Source: JAXGMQ01 sp964613055
Lineage (GTDB): Bacteria; Caldisericota; Caldisericia; JAAYUI01
Reading direction: 5' to 3'
NCBI GenBank assembly: GCA_964613055.1
Contig: CAZTGD010000004.1
Span: forward strand, 14,257 to 78,256
Length of the DNA stretch: 64,000 nt
This document shows positions 54,577-62,900 of this stretch, in pieces (the stretch's first letter is position 1; every line of letters starts with the position of its first letter). The notes under the pieces are model-generated. The model was not told the DNA's origin. It worked only from the letters and a program-made list of their open reading frames with translations, and ran no database searches. The position numbers and the translations under genes are program-made.

Positions 54577-55086
54577 CTAGTCCCCGGTTTCGTAATTACC
54601 CATTACACGTTTCGTCGATTCAAGAAGGGTTTTAGCTGAATTAAGCGTTTTTTCTACAATGTCCTTATCCCCAGAGAAAACGTACATCGAGTATTGAAAT
54701 GGATTATTAGAAAGGTATATGTGATGCATCTGAATACCATCAGTATGCATCACAGTACTGGCAGAGGAAATAATTGCTTCAATACCCTTGGATTCAATTA
54801 TACCAGTGAAATCCTTAGTGACTATTGTATCGGATAGTTTCTTAATATAATTGAGTATAGGTTTTTCAACGTTTCTGATCTCAGATATCTTGTTTATTGA
54901 GGTTACCTTATTGGAAAGCTTATCTACAATACTCCCAACAGCATCCTGATTACAGTAGAAAACTACTAAGGAGGGGATTTGTGTATACCCAACAGTTGGG
55001 AGTACTATTCCTTTTGCTCTTTCGACAATACCTATTGCTATATTTATATCTGAAGAATTGCAGTAGGCAACAACGATACTTACCAT
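54577..55086 (-). CDS. Putative tandem BMC (microcompartment shell) domain protein, 169 aa
   Basis: By eye, both halves resemble BMC domains. The second is clearer (about 93-160): GIIESKGIEAIISSASTVM matches the G-IE-KG-A-I-AAD-M opening, then a beta pair, then FSGDKDIVEKTLNSAKTLLE matches the GDV-AV-AA helix. The first (about 10-85) has AIGIVERAKGIVLP, then CNQDAVGSIVDKLSN, then EIRNVEKP, like the terminal HVIPRP. Conservation is weak, so this is a divergent BMC-T-like protein at best. AAAGG lies five bases before the ATG. The pduL gene two places upstream, whose product commonly lives in microcompartments, supports the reading. Alternatives are a PII-like or other alpha/beta tandem protein. 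Confidence 0.5.
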   Translation of the reverse strand: MVSIVVAYCNSSDINIAIGIVERAKGIVLPTVGYTQIPSLVVFYCNQDAVGSIVDKLSNKVTSINKISEIRNVEKPILNYIKKLSDTIVTKDFTGIIESKGIEAIISSASTVMHTDGIQMHHIYLSNNPFQYSMYVFSGDKDIVEKTLNSAKTLLESTKRVMGNYETGD

Positions 55087-55088
55087 AC

Positions 55089-56318
55089 TTACCTTTCTGG
55101 TTTTGCCTTGTCAATCAGAAACAGATCTGTGAGAGGTTCTCTCTCTTCAATGAAGCCTCGTCCGAGCTCAGCCTGTGCTTGGTACCCCTCCAGTTTTTCA
55201 AATCCCAGTTTTTCCGCAAGTCTGTTAACATTTTTATCAAGTAGTTTTCCGATAACATTGTTTACAAATGTAGCGAGAAGCATGAATAAACCTAGGAAGA
55301 AGAGCATCCAGAATTGAAGCGAAGGGTCGGCTATCATAGCCGCTTGATCTGAGGGCCAGGTGAATATGGGGTAGAGTGTGTAATATGACAGGTGAAAACC
55401 GAGAAGACTAAATATAACACCAAGGTTGATCATAAACCAGTTAACGATGTTCTTTATTGTACCGTGCATCCCCTTTGCCCTTGCAAGCGCTTTTGAAGCA
55501 GAGGCGACTATTGATGCTTTTCCAGAAAGAGTCCCTGGTAGGAAAACGAAATATAGGCCAAAGAAGCCGACAAGCTTAGTTTCTGCAGAATAATCACCGG
55601 AAAGGTGATAATAATACACACCAAGTATTGTCATACCATAGCGTTTTCCAAGAAGATTCACCTTGGCGATATTCTCATCCCTTCTATCCGTCCTTTTAAA
55701 TCCATAACCCGAAATAAAGAGAAAGGTATCTCTAAGCCATGTCCAGACTGGAATCGCAAGGATACCATAAAGAAGAAATGGGAATGCAAGTATTATCAGA
55801 TACGGCAACAAACCAACCTCAGCAACAAATGTTTGGTTATTGCTGTAAGATATCGACAGACCAGGCAAATTCCAATAGTAGGCTTGAAATATTAGATAAA
55901 CAGCCAACCCAAAGGATACAGAGTCGAAGATGAGTTTTCTTACCCATCTGCCAAGTACATCAATTAAGGTCATTGAGTGTAACCCAGCTTTCACACTGTA
56001 CAAATAGTCCTTGAGGTAGTCTATTGGAGAAAGGATTATTGATATCGAGATAAAAATAAAAATTGGAGCTAGAAACCACAAAAGTGGCACACTTTGAGAA
56101 AATGCCGAGGTGGCATGGTCGCCAAAGTATCTGGATACTGTCAATAGGAGTAGAAATAGAATAATTCCAAAAAGGAGATACTTCAATCCGGTTAGCATGG
56201 TTAATGTTTTCCTAGCTGACAGATCTACATCATTCCTCTTTGGGGAGTAAAAGTCAACCTGAACGGCTTTCTCTTTTTCTACGTTGTGTTTTTGCCTTCT
56301 AGTCGCTTCTGCTGTCAT
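55089..56318 (-). CDS. Polytopic membrane protein of unknown function, 409 aa
   Basis: About eight or nine hydrophobic helices, beginning with LKYLLFGIILFLLLLTV near 45 and PLLWFLAPIFIFISISIIL near 80. The N-terminus is a charged cytoplasmic tail of about 40 residues and the C-terminus an acidic tail of about 60. A soluble loop between helices (about 215-265) has YGFKRTDRRDENIAKVNLLG. No transporter motif is recognised. Its ATG overlaps the pduL stop (ATGA) and its stop is two bases before the BMC-like gene, so the three are tightly linked. Confidence 0.75.
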   Translation of the reverse strand: MTAEATRRQKHNVEKEKAVQVDFYSPKRNDVDLSARKTLTMLTGLKYLLFGIILFLLLLTVSRYFGDHATSAFSQSVPLLWFLAPIFIFISISIILSPIDYLKDYLYSVKAGLHSMTLIDVLGRWVRKLIFDSVSFGLAVYLIFQAYYWNLPGLSISYSNNQTFVAEVGLLPYLIILAFPFLLYGILAIPVWTWLRDTFLFISGYGFKRTDRRDENIAKVNLLGKRYGMTILGVYYYHLSGDYSAETKLVGFFGLYFVFLPGTLSGKASIVASASKALARAKGMHGTIKNIVNWFMINLGVIFSLLGFHLSYYTLYPIFTWPSDQAAMIADPSLQFWMLFFLGLFMLLATFVNNVIGKLLDKNVNRLAEKLGFEKLEGYQAQAELGRGFIEEREPLTDLFLIDKAKPER

Positions 56319-56935
56319 ACTTCTTTCCTCACAATCCTTACCTTGCGGTCTCCATTGAGACCGAAGGCGTTTGCTTCATCTATATCGATATGAAAATCGA
56401 GTGCATAGCTTTCTTTCACCCTTACAATTACATCGCCAATAATGCTCCGTCTATTCGTGTTTGCGACAACCCATACGTTGTCACCATCTGAAACACTGAC
56501 TGAGAGTGCATCACTTGGGTGCATGTGGATATGGCGTTGAGCAACTATCAGACCATACTGAATCTCGATTTTACCATATGGACTTACAAGCACAACGCCC
56601 GGAGTACCGTCAAGAACACCTGACATTCTGATGGGAACATCGATTCCTAATGTGTAAGCGTCCGTTTTCGAGATCTCAACTTGTGTGTCATTTCTCAAAG
56701 GGCCAAGAACCCTTACACCCTTTAACGTACCTTTTTTACCAATCAAGTCAACCCTCTGGTCACAGGCAAACTGACCTGGTTGTGAGAGGTCTTTATAGTT
56801 TGTCAATCCATCTGGGAACAGAATACTGGCTTCCTTTTCTGAAAGGTGTACGTGTCTTGAAGACACTCCAACTGGGATGTCAATATTCGATTTATCTTCA
56901 AGGGTTTCACTGATAATTGTATCGATTGTTTTCAC
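56315..56935 (-). CDS. pduL: PduL-type phosphate acyltransferase (phosphotransacylase), 206 aa
   Basis: Interconverts acyl-CoA and acyl phosphate; with acetate kinase this makes ATP, and in metabolosomes it recycles CoA. Zinc-binding histidines are visible in both halves: SRHVHLS (His28 and His30) and AQRHIHMHPSDA. The N-terminal 17 residues (MKTIDTIISETLEDKSN) form a short amphipathic-helix-like extension before IPVGVSSRH, in the position of the encapsulation peptide of microcompartment PduL. The start is GTG with AAGGAG eight bases before it, overlapping the end of the polyprenyl synthase gene. Confidence 0.93.
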   Translation of the reverse strand: MKTIDTIISETLEDKSNIDIPVGVSSRHVHLSEKEASILFPDGLTNYKDLSQPGQFACDQRVDLIGKKGTLKGVRVLGPLRNDTQVEISKTDAYTLGIDVPIRMSGVLDGTPGVVLVSPYGKIEIQYGLIVAQRHIHMHPSDALSVSVSDGDNVWVVANTNRRSIIGDVIVRVKESYALDFHIDIDEANAFGLNGDRKVRIVRKEV

Positions 56936-56938
56936 TGT

Positions 56939-57925
56939 CTATGCTCCTTTGTGGTTTAAAAGATCGATGGGCAATCGATCGAATATTTCTGAACACATGC
57001 CTTTAAATTTAACAATCGAGTCCTTTGGAAAACAACTCGGCATGTTCTCTAGCAATTGAATTGATTGATTCTGGTGCTCTCTTGCGATACCAACTGATCG
57101 TTTTAATAACGATCTATCCCTTAGCATCAATAGGATTTGGTTGTGGCTGTTATTGAAAAGGTTCGAATCGTTTAAGATAATAAGTGGAAGGGTTGCAAGC
57201 CCCTGATCGAAGTCTTTAAAGGTTTTTTTCCCGTCAGGGGAAACAAAATCGAGGATGTCATCAACTAGCTGAAACACCAATCCAAGCTGTGAACCTAATG
57301 TTTTTAGTTTTTCGCATGTATGTGACTCTGCATCAGCCACAATCGATGGGGCGTATGTAGCAAAAGATATGAGAGAAGCGGTTTTAAGCGATATTGTTGA
57401 AAAATAATGAGATAGGCTTCGCATTGGATTGCCAGTGTATTCAAGTTCCATTGCTTCACCAAGAGTCATTTGAGATACAACAGAGGCAAAGATCTTTGTG
57501 AGTTTTTTTTGGGTTATCTTCGATAGTTCTGATAATGCAAGTGAAAGAATATAATCTCCCGTGAGAACAGCAAAGCGATTCCCCATTGTATTTCGAACAC
57601 TGCTGTTACCTCGACGGGTATCTGCATCGTCTACGACATCATCGTGAACGAGGCTGGCAGTTTGAACCATTTCAACAAATGAACCTAATGAAATTGCGGT
57701 CTCGATGGATAGGTTGAAGGACCATGATGAAACTAACGCAAGTTTAGCTCTAAAACGTTTCCCATTCATCTGGGTGTCTTTGCTGAATTTGAGGAGCTTT
57801 GAAAACCACTTGTTAGATTCAACAGACAGGTCACCAATAGACAAACCATCAAGGTATTTTATGGCTTCGACAGCAGGATTGTAAACTGCGTCCTCAAGCC
57901 TTTTACGGACTCCGTCCAGACCCAT
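56939..57925 (-). CDS. Polyprenyl diphosphate synthase, 328 aa
   Basis: Trans-prenyltransferase that elongates isoprenoid diphosphates for quinone side chains or other lipids; the product length cannot be read. The first aspartate-rich motif is HDDVVDDADTRRG near 90, the second LVDDILDF near 220, and GEAMELEY and SLKTASLISFA lie between them. GTG at 57952 would add nine residues; the ATG at 57925 starts a typical N-terminus. No SD is seen at either. It opens the operon toward pduL and the HIT gene and is divergent from the CYTH pair. Confidence 0.93.
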   Translation of the reverse strand: MGLDGVRKRLEDAVYNPAVEAIKYLDGLSIGDLSVESNKWFSKLLKFSKDTQMNGKRFRAKLALVSSWSFNLSIETAISLGSFVEMVQTASLVHDDVVDDADTRRGNSSVRNTMGNRFAVLTGDYILSLALSELSKITQKKLTKIFASVVSQMTLGEAMELEYTGNPMRSLSHYFSTISLKTASLISFATYAPSIVADAESHTCEKLKTLGSQLGLVFQLVDDILDFVSPDGKKTFKDFDQGLATLPLIILNDSNLFNNSHNQILLMLRDRSLLKRSVGIAREHQNQSIQLLENMPSCFPKDSIVKFKGMCSEIFDRLPIDLLNHKGA

Positions 57926-57998
57926 ATCTATGTATGTACATAATGATAACACATTGATCTATGATAGTTTCAAGGTTGGTTCTTTCAAGGGTAACCAG

Positions 57999-58026
57999 TT
58001 GACTATCTTCGTTATATATTTATTAT
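57999..58026 (+). promoter_or_regulatory. Promoter of the CYTH gene pair, leaderless
   Basis: TTGACT (57999-58004) and TATTAT (58021-58026) are 16 bases apart. The ATG at 58032 is the sixth base after the -10; a second ATG follows at 58035. No SD is present. Confidence 0.65.
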
Positions 58027-58031
58027 TACCT

Positions 58032-58685
58032 ATGATGGTTGGTGTTGAAGTTGAATCAAAATTTGAGGTAGTAAGGAATAACTTAGAACTGAGCAGTATC
58101 ATAGAAAACCTTGCTAAGTCTCAAGGTTTGGTGGTGAAAGATGCTCTTGAGTGCAACCATGCAGACGTTTATCTCGATGAGAAAATGGAACTATGCAGAT
58201 CTGGTTATTCGCTAAGAAAAAGATACGTGAATGGAATATTTTCCGATATTACTCTCAAGAGCATCAAGCATTTGGACGGAGAGGGCAAAATTCGAATTGA
58301 GGAGAAAACTGATAAGGTATCACTTTTGAAGAAAAGACTTATTCATAAGCTTAAAACGATATTTCAGACTCCAGCTGATGAAGAGGTTTACAGCATTCTC
58401 GAAAGGTTTGAACACCTTAAACCATTAGTAATAATAACCAAGAACCGGCAAGTGCAACTCATTAATTCCTTATCACAATCATGCAAGGTTTGTTTTGATA
58501 CATATTCATACCTGCTTCCAATTTCAAACGATGTCTTCATGGAAATTGAGATTGAAGGACCATTGCAATTTGATAGGTTTAGAAAAGCTGTCTACAGAAA
58601 GCTTGCATGTGGCAGATGGCCTATACTAAGACAGATCCACTATAGTAAATTTGACAGAGGTTTAAAAATTGGAGGTATGTTATGA
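58032..58685 (+). CDS. CYTH-domain triphosphate tunnel metalloenzyme, first of two, 217 aa
   Basis: Begins MMVGVEVESKFEV, which contains the ExExK signature of the CYTH/TTM superfamily (adenylate cyclase CyaB, thiamine triphosphatase, inorganic triphosphatase). The paired basic and acidic strands follow: GYSLRKRYVNG, DITLKSIKHLDGEGKIRIEEKT, then DTYSYLLPISNDVFMEIEIEGP and the C-terminal HYSKFDRGL. The frame is open back to 57930, but that region holds the promoter; the ATG at 58032 directly follows the -10 and gives the usual N-terminal signature. Substrate unknown. It overlaps the second CYTH gene by four bases. Confidence 0.85.
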   Translation: MMVGVEVESKFEVVRNNLELSSIIENLAKSQGLVVKDALECNHADVYLDEKMELCRSGYSLRKRYVNGIFSDITLKSIKHLDGEGKIRIEEKTDKVSLLKKRLIHKLKTIFQTPADEEVYSILERFEHLKPLVIITKNRQVQLINSLSQSCKVCFDTYSYLLPISNDVFMEIEIEGPLQFDRFRKAVYRKLACGRWPILRQIHYSKFDRGLKIGGML

Positions 58686-59380
58686 ATCCGACAGTAGAGA
58701 GAGAATTAAAACTGGATATTGATGTGAAATTTGTTGACAAGGTTGTCAATATAATACCGAGTATTTGTATGGAAATGAATTGGGAAACATCAGGTAGAAT
58801 AATGATGGTGAACCACGACAGATACTTTGATCAGCTGTTAGAAAATGGTAGCTTTCTGCTTCATTCAAAGAAATCCTATGTACGTGTTCGAAAATCAGTA
58901 TGGCCTGAGAAGATGAGGCAAGCAGAATTCATTGCATATAGAAAGTTAACGGAAGCTGTCTATGGTAAACCTGCTGAAATCTACGACAATGAAATTTCTG
59001 TGTTGAAGACACAAGAGATAACCAATGAATTAGTAAAAGACTTTCCAAAACATCTTCGAAAACCTACAGATGAGGCAATAGGGGTTGTGGAGCACTTGGA
59101 GTCAATGGGTCTTTCTGAGATTGTCAGGATCAGGTGTCACAGATACGTTTGGCCAGTTAGATTGGGCTCTGGAATTGACGATATGGTAAAGGTAAAAGTA
59201 GATAAAGTTTCCTATAAAACAATAAAAGAGGGGCCATTTGCTCAGTTTGAACTTGACTACTACTCACCTCAGTTGTTTGATGAGGCTACAAGATTCCTAA
59301 ATCTATTAGCAAAAAAAATGGGTGATGCTGTTATCCCAACGTCTACATCAAAGCTGGACAGAGGATTGAAATATATTTGA
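58682..59380 (+). CDS. CYTH-domain triphosphate tunnel metalloenzyme, second of two, 232 aa
   Basis: Opens with VERELKLDI, again ExExK at the very N-terminus. Further tunnel-strand features are HDRYFDQLLENGSFLLHSKKSYVRVRKS (the L-R-R type strand), IAYRKLTEAV, and the ending SKLDRGLKYI, close to the ending of its neighbour. The two are diverged paralogues in one operon with an ATGA overlap. A CYTH pair might act as a heterodimer or on two substrates; neither can be told from sequence. Confidence 0.83.
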   Translation: MNPTVERELKLDIDVKFVDKVVNIIPSICMEMNWETSGRIMMVNHDRYFDQLLENGSFLLHSKKSYVRVRKSVWPEKMRQAEFIAYRKLTEAVYGKPAEIYDNEISVLKTQEITNELVKDFPKHLRKPTDEAIGVVEHLESMGLSEIVRIRCHRYVWPVRLGSGIDDMVKVKVDKVSYKTIKEGPFAQFELDYYSPQLFDEATRFLNLLAKKMGDAVIPTSTSKLDRGLKYI

Positions 59381-59390
59381 TTTAATAAAG

Positions 59391-59435
59391 TAAGAAAAAT
59401 GGAGGAAGGGATTTGATAAACCCCTTCCCAGATTG
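59391..59435 (-). terminator. Terminator between the CYTH pair and the ferredoxin gene
   Basis: GGAAGGG-ATTTG and AAACCCCTTCC form a hairpin with TTT/AAA inner pairs. On the minus strand it is followed by TCCATTTTTCTTA. It may serve both strands, as GGTTTTAACTT follows on the plus side. Confidence 0.75.
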
Positions 59436-59454
59436 GTTTTAACTTGTTTAAATC

Positions 59455-59640
59455 TTATTCAATTGTTATTGCCTGAACTGGGCAATTCTCAGCGGCTTCC
59501 TCGCAACATCCTGCTGAATCACAATCAGCTCCTTCAATCACGACAGCAACCGAATCGTCATTCAATTCGAACACATCTGGGCAAACTGACACACAAACCC
59601 CACAACCAATACATGTCTCTTCATCTACTGATACCTTCAT
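59455..59640 (-). CDS. Single-cluster [4Fe-4S] ferredoxin, 61 aa
   Basis: Small electron carrier. CIGCGVCVSVCP (residues 10-21) supplies three cluster ligands and CP near residue 53 the fourth. The layout matches the 60-residue single-cluster ferredoxins of Thermotoga-like and archaeal anaerobes. Unusually, the segment that replaces the second cluster is Cys-rich (CDSAGCC), giving three extra Cys that could form a disulfide. AAAAGGAG six bases before the ATG and a strong promoter indicate good expression. Confidence 0.94.
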   Translation of the reverse strand: MKVSVDEETCIGCGVCVSVCPDVFELNDDSVAVVIEGADCDSAGCCEEAAENCPVQAITIE

Positions 59641-59670
59641 GTCAACTCCTTTTAGCGTTTAGTCGAGGTC

Positions 59671-59698
59671 AATATACACAGGCTAATAAAGCTGTCAA
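59671..59698 (-). promoter_or_regulatory. Promoter of the ferredoxin gene
   Basis: On the minus strand, TTGACA and TATATT are 16 bases apart, near consensus. The leader is about 25 bases and contains AAAAGGAG. Between this and 59853 the gap holds nothing I can identify. Confidence 0.75.
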
Positions 59699-59852
59699 GA
59701 TTGTGCTTGTAATGACTCGATTAATCAAATGCTCTACAAGTATGGGTTATACGTATATTGATCGTGTAATATTAGCACACATATTGCAGAAACTTGCTTT
59801 TTATGAAATATGAAATACCTTTTTGTGTATTACTTACGAATTGTAACGGCTA

Positions 59853-59881
59853 TTGACAATTGTAAATACACGTGCTAATCT
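59853..59881 (+). promoter_or_regulatory. Strong promoter of the secreted metalloprotease gene
   Basis: TTGACA (59853-59858) and TAATCT (59876-59881) are 17 bases apart, with TGC just before the -10 (extended -10). The transcript would start near 59888 and have a leader of about 98 bases. Confidence 0.75.
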
Positions 59882-59907
59882 CTGGCTGGTTGAGATAGTG
59901 TCTAATC

Positions 59908-59941
59908 GCATGCCCCAGTCTGTTGTCGTGTCGAGGCATGC
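59908..59941 (+). promoter_or_regulatory. Hairpin in the 5' leader of the metalloprotease gene
   Basis: GCATGCC (59908-59914) and GGCATGC (59935-59941) pair perfectly around a 20-base loop. It lies inside the leader, about 20 bases after the expected transcript start and well before the SD (AGGAG at 59973). It may stabilise the message, as in highly expressed surface-protein genes. Confidence 0.55.
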
Positions 59942-59985
59942 AAACTGTTGATTTATTTATTTGAAATATGATAGGAGAGTGCATT

Positions 59986-62900
59986 ATGAAGAGATATGCA
60001 TCGTTTTTGGTTGTTGCTTTCCTGTTGGTTTCTATGGGCATGGGTTTGACCGCAAGTTCCATAAATGCCTTAGATACTGCAGATGGTGTTGTTTTACTTA
60101 ACAACGACGAAAAACCAATTGAGAACCCGGGTGCAATGTTGATTGATGTCACTGATATAATCAACGATCACACCGCGGCCAGCTTCTCATCGCCTGAGAT
60201 ACAGGCGATAATAACCAGCAGAGTCAACTACGCCTGGGCAAACACAAGCCAGCAGTTCCCAGATGATGGTTCAACGATATTTGCTCCACCTGTAATACTC
60301 GTTGCTGATGGTAAGATGCTGAGCAAAAGAGACCCAGTTGATAATTATGAAACTAACTCGACTTTTTCAGTTAACCAAACAATCCCGCCATCCGGAATAA
60401 TAGATTGGGATTTCCAGAGTTCATCCGGGACCGGTTTACCACCAGGATCTCCATTATGGGATGTTAACACAGAGATGCCCAATATTCAGCGTTTTGTTGA
60501 GGGTGGTGGAACTGTATCAGTTGGTATGGAGGATTGCATTACAGATGTTTTTGGTGCTCCATTCTTCAGCCAGACGGTTATATTCAGAAGAAATGATGCT
60601 TTACCACCAGGTGTCTATGCACAGTATACATATTCAACCGAAACATCTCCAGGTAGTGGAATTTGGGTCGGTTATGTTGACATGCCTACCGGATGCGGAG
60701 TTGCCCCGAACATTATTCCACCCGGTTGGCAAGTAACAGGACGTGAAGCAAGACTAGAAGCCCTTACGCATGAGATGGTTCACGCATATTATGACCAGCT
60801 GAATCTTTACTACCATCCCTGGACAGAGGGCATGGTAGAGATGCAGGCAAAACTGGCTCGTAGGCTGTGGTGTCAGAGAAACAGTTATTCACCGCCCAAC
60901 AAACCAACCCTTGAGTGGGGTGTTCCAGTAACGCTCCCTCTCTACGAAAACCTTAACCAGGACGCAGTACAAGCGGCTGGAGGCTTCTTTTATGACATCT
61001 CAGGTGGAAACCCAAGGTATCCGTATCTTGTAAATACCAGATATGATATTGCCAGTACAGCTTGGTGGAAGGTATGGAGAGAAACTTCTCCAGCTATCAT
61101 AGACAATCTAAATCTTGCAACATATGGCCCAGGTACATACTTCAATGACTGGAACTCTGAGTACTACGATTATTACTTCATGAATGGAGATGGAGGATAT
61201 CCGGGAATCAGAGCAAATATAAACCTCCTGAATGGTTTTACTGCCACTGTACTCAACGATGAAAAGGGTAACACTCTTGTAGAAAACCAGGATTATGAGA
61301 CAGGATGGTTCGGAGCTCAAAGGATACTTGATGTGGGTACACAAACTAGAGCCAACCTTTTTGTGCCATTTGGCCCATCACTTCCTGAGGGTGGTCAGAT
61401 ATATGTAACTGGGGATGATCAGACTGCCATTGCAGATTTTGGCACCTACTACAACGGTGCGCCCGGAAACAGCATATACATGCAGACTGACAACTGCCCA
61501 TATTACTATCAGACCATACCTGGCGGTTCAGAAGTAGGGCTTGCAGGTGATCTGTCAATAAATGTTACATCATTACATGGATCAGGACCTGTAAATATTG
61601 GAGAAGATGTAACAGATTCTGTAAGTTACCATGATGCGCATACAGGCGCTACTTGGCCTAATGCTACAGCATGGACCCCACTGCCACTTTCTGGCGCAAC
61701 AACCATGACATTTGCTGGTTCTGGAAGATTGGCTTCTGTTGATGGTGGTGCTTCATTCCCACCTGGTCTCTACTTCAGAGACCTTGCAAACCCAGGACCT
61801 AGAGCACCACTGCCAGATGGCTGTTACCAAGTCATCTTTACAGCAGACGATGGTTCAGGCAATCTGATTGCAACAAGCAATCAATTCTTTGGCAATCAAG
61901 AGCAGACCCTTGGATGTCAGTCGGGTGTGATAATTGGTGGAGGTTCAAATAATGGTGATAATATCGCATTCAACATCAACGGCGGACCCTTCAGCGTACT
62001 TGCCGGATTTGGTGGAGATTGCTCTTTCAGGGATGGTGCATACTATGATCCAGCCAATGGTGGTATCCTTGGATATGAATTCAGAGGTTTGCAAGCACCA
62101 TACAGTGATTTTGCCTATAAGAACGCTGGACCATATTATTATGTGTCCCAATTCATTACATCCTTCAACCGATTGAATGAGAATTTGGCACCGTTTATAG
62201 GTAATTATGGTTTTGCTATGATTGCACAATCGACCGCGTGGGGTGGTAGTAACCAACATACAAGAGTGTATTGGAACCAGTTTGTTTCAGACAACTCACA
62301 ACCTAATCCTGTTGGTGCTGTTACTAGACTCCTTTATCGACCAGACTATATACCTCCAAATTCAGAATTGGTAAAATGTTTTATCTATGCCAACTCAGTT
62401 GGAAGAGACATAGGCGGAGGAAATTTTGAACATACACCAATCCTGGTTAATGGTGGCAGATCAGGGAATCCAACAAGTGAGTATGTATATGGTGAGTTTC
62501 TTGGAAAGGATAATGAGCCAGGAAGCAATATCTATGGTAATTGCGCATGTGGAGGATGGGCATCAAGGCAGTCAACATTTAGATTTGATATAACACCTTA
62601 CCTTGAGAACTGTTATGATGAGTTTACTGTCACTAACGTTTGGCAGGATTTTGAGCCAGGAAGTCCACAATACTACGGTTTTGAGATCGTGATGATCTAT
62701 GAGAATGACCGTCTTCCACTCAACCAAATAATGATCAGGGATGGAGCTCTCAGGTTGTGCAACAACTTCAGAGACAACTCAAACACAGTTTTCACCGGAT
62801 TCCGCACACCTCCAAATCCGGATGAATGGGTAATTGATCAAGCAAATGCGGGTGCTTATGTTGGAATAATTGGTAACTCTGCAGACAGCGGTGCTGCTGG

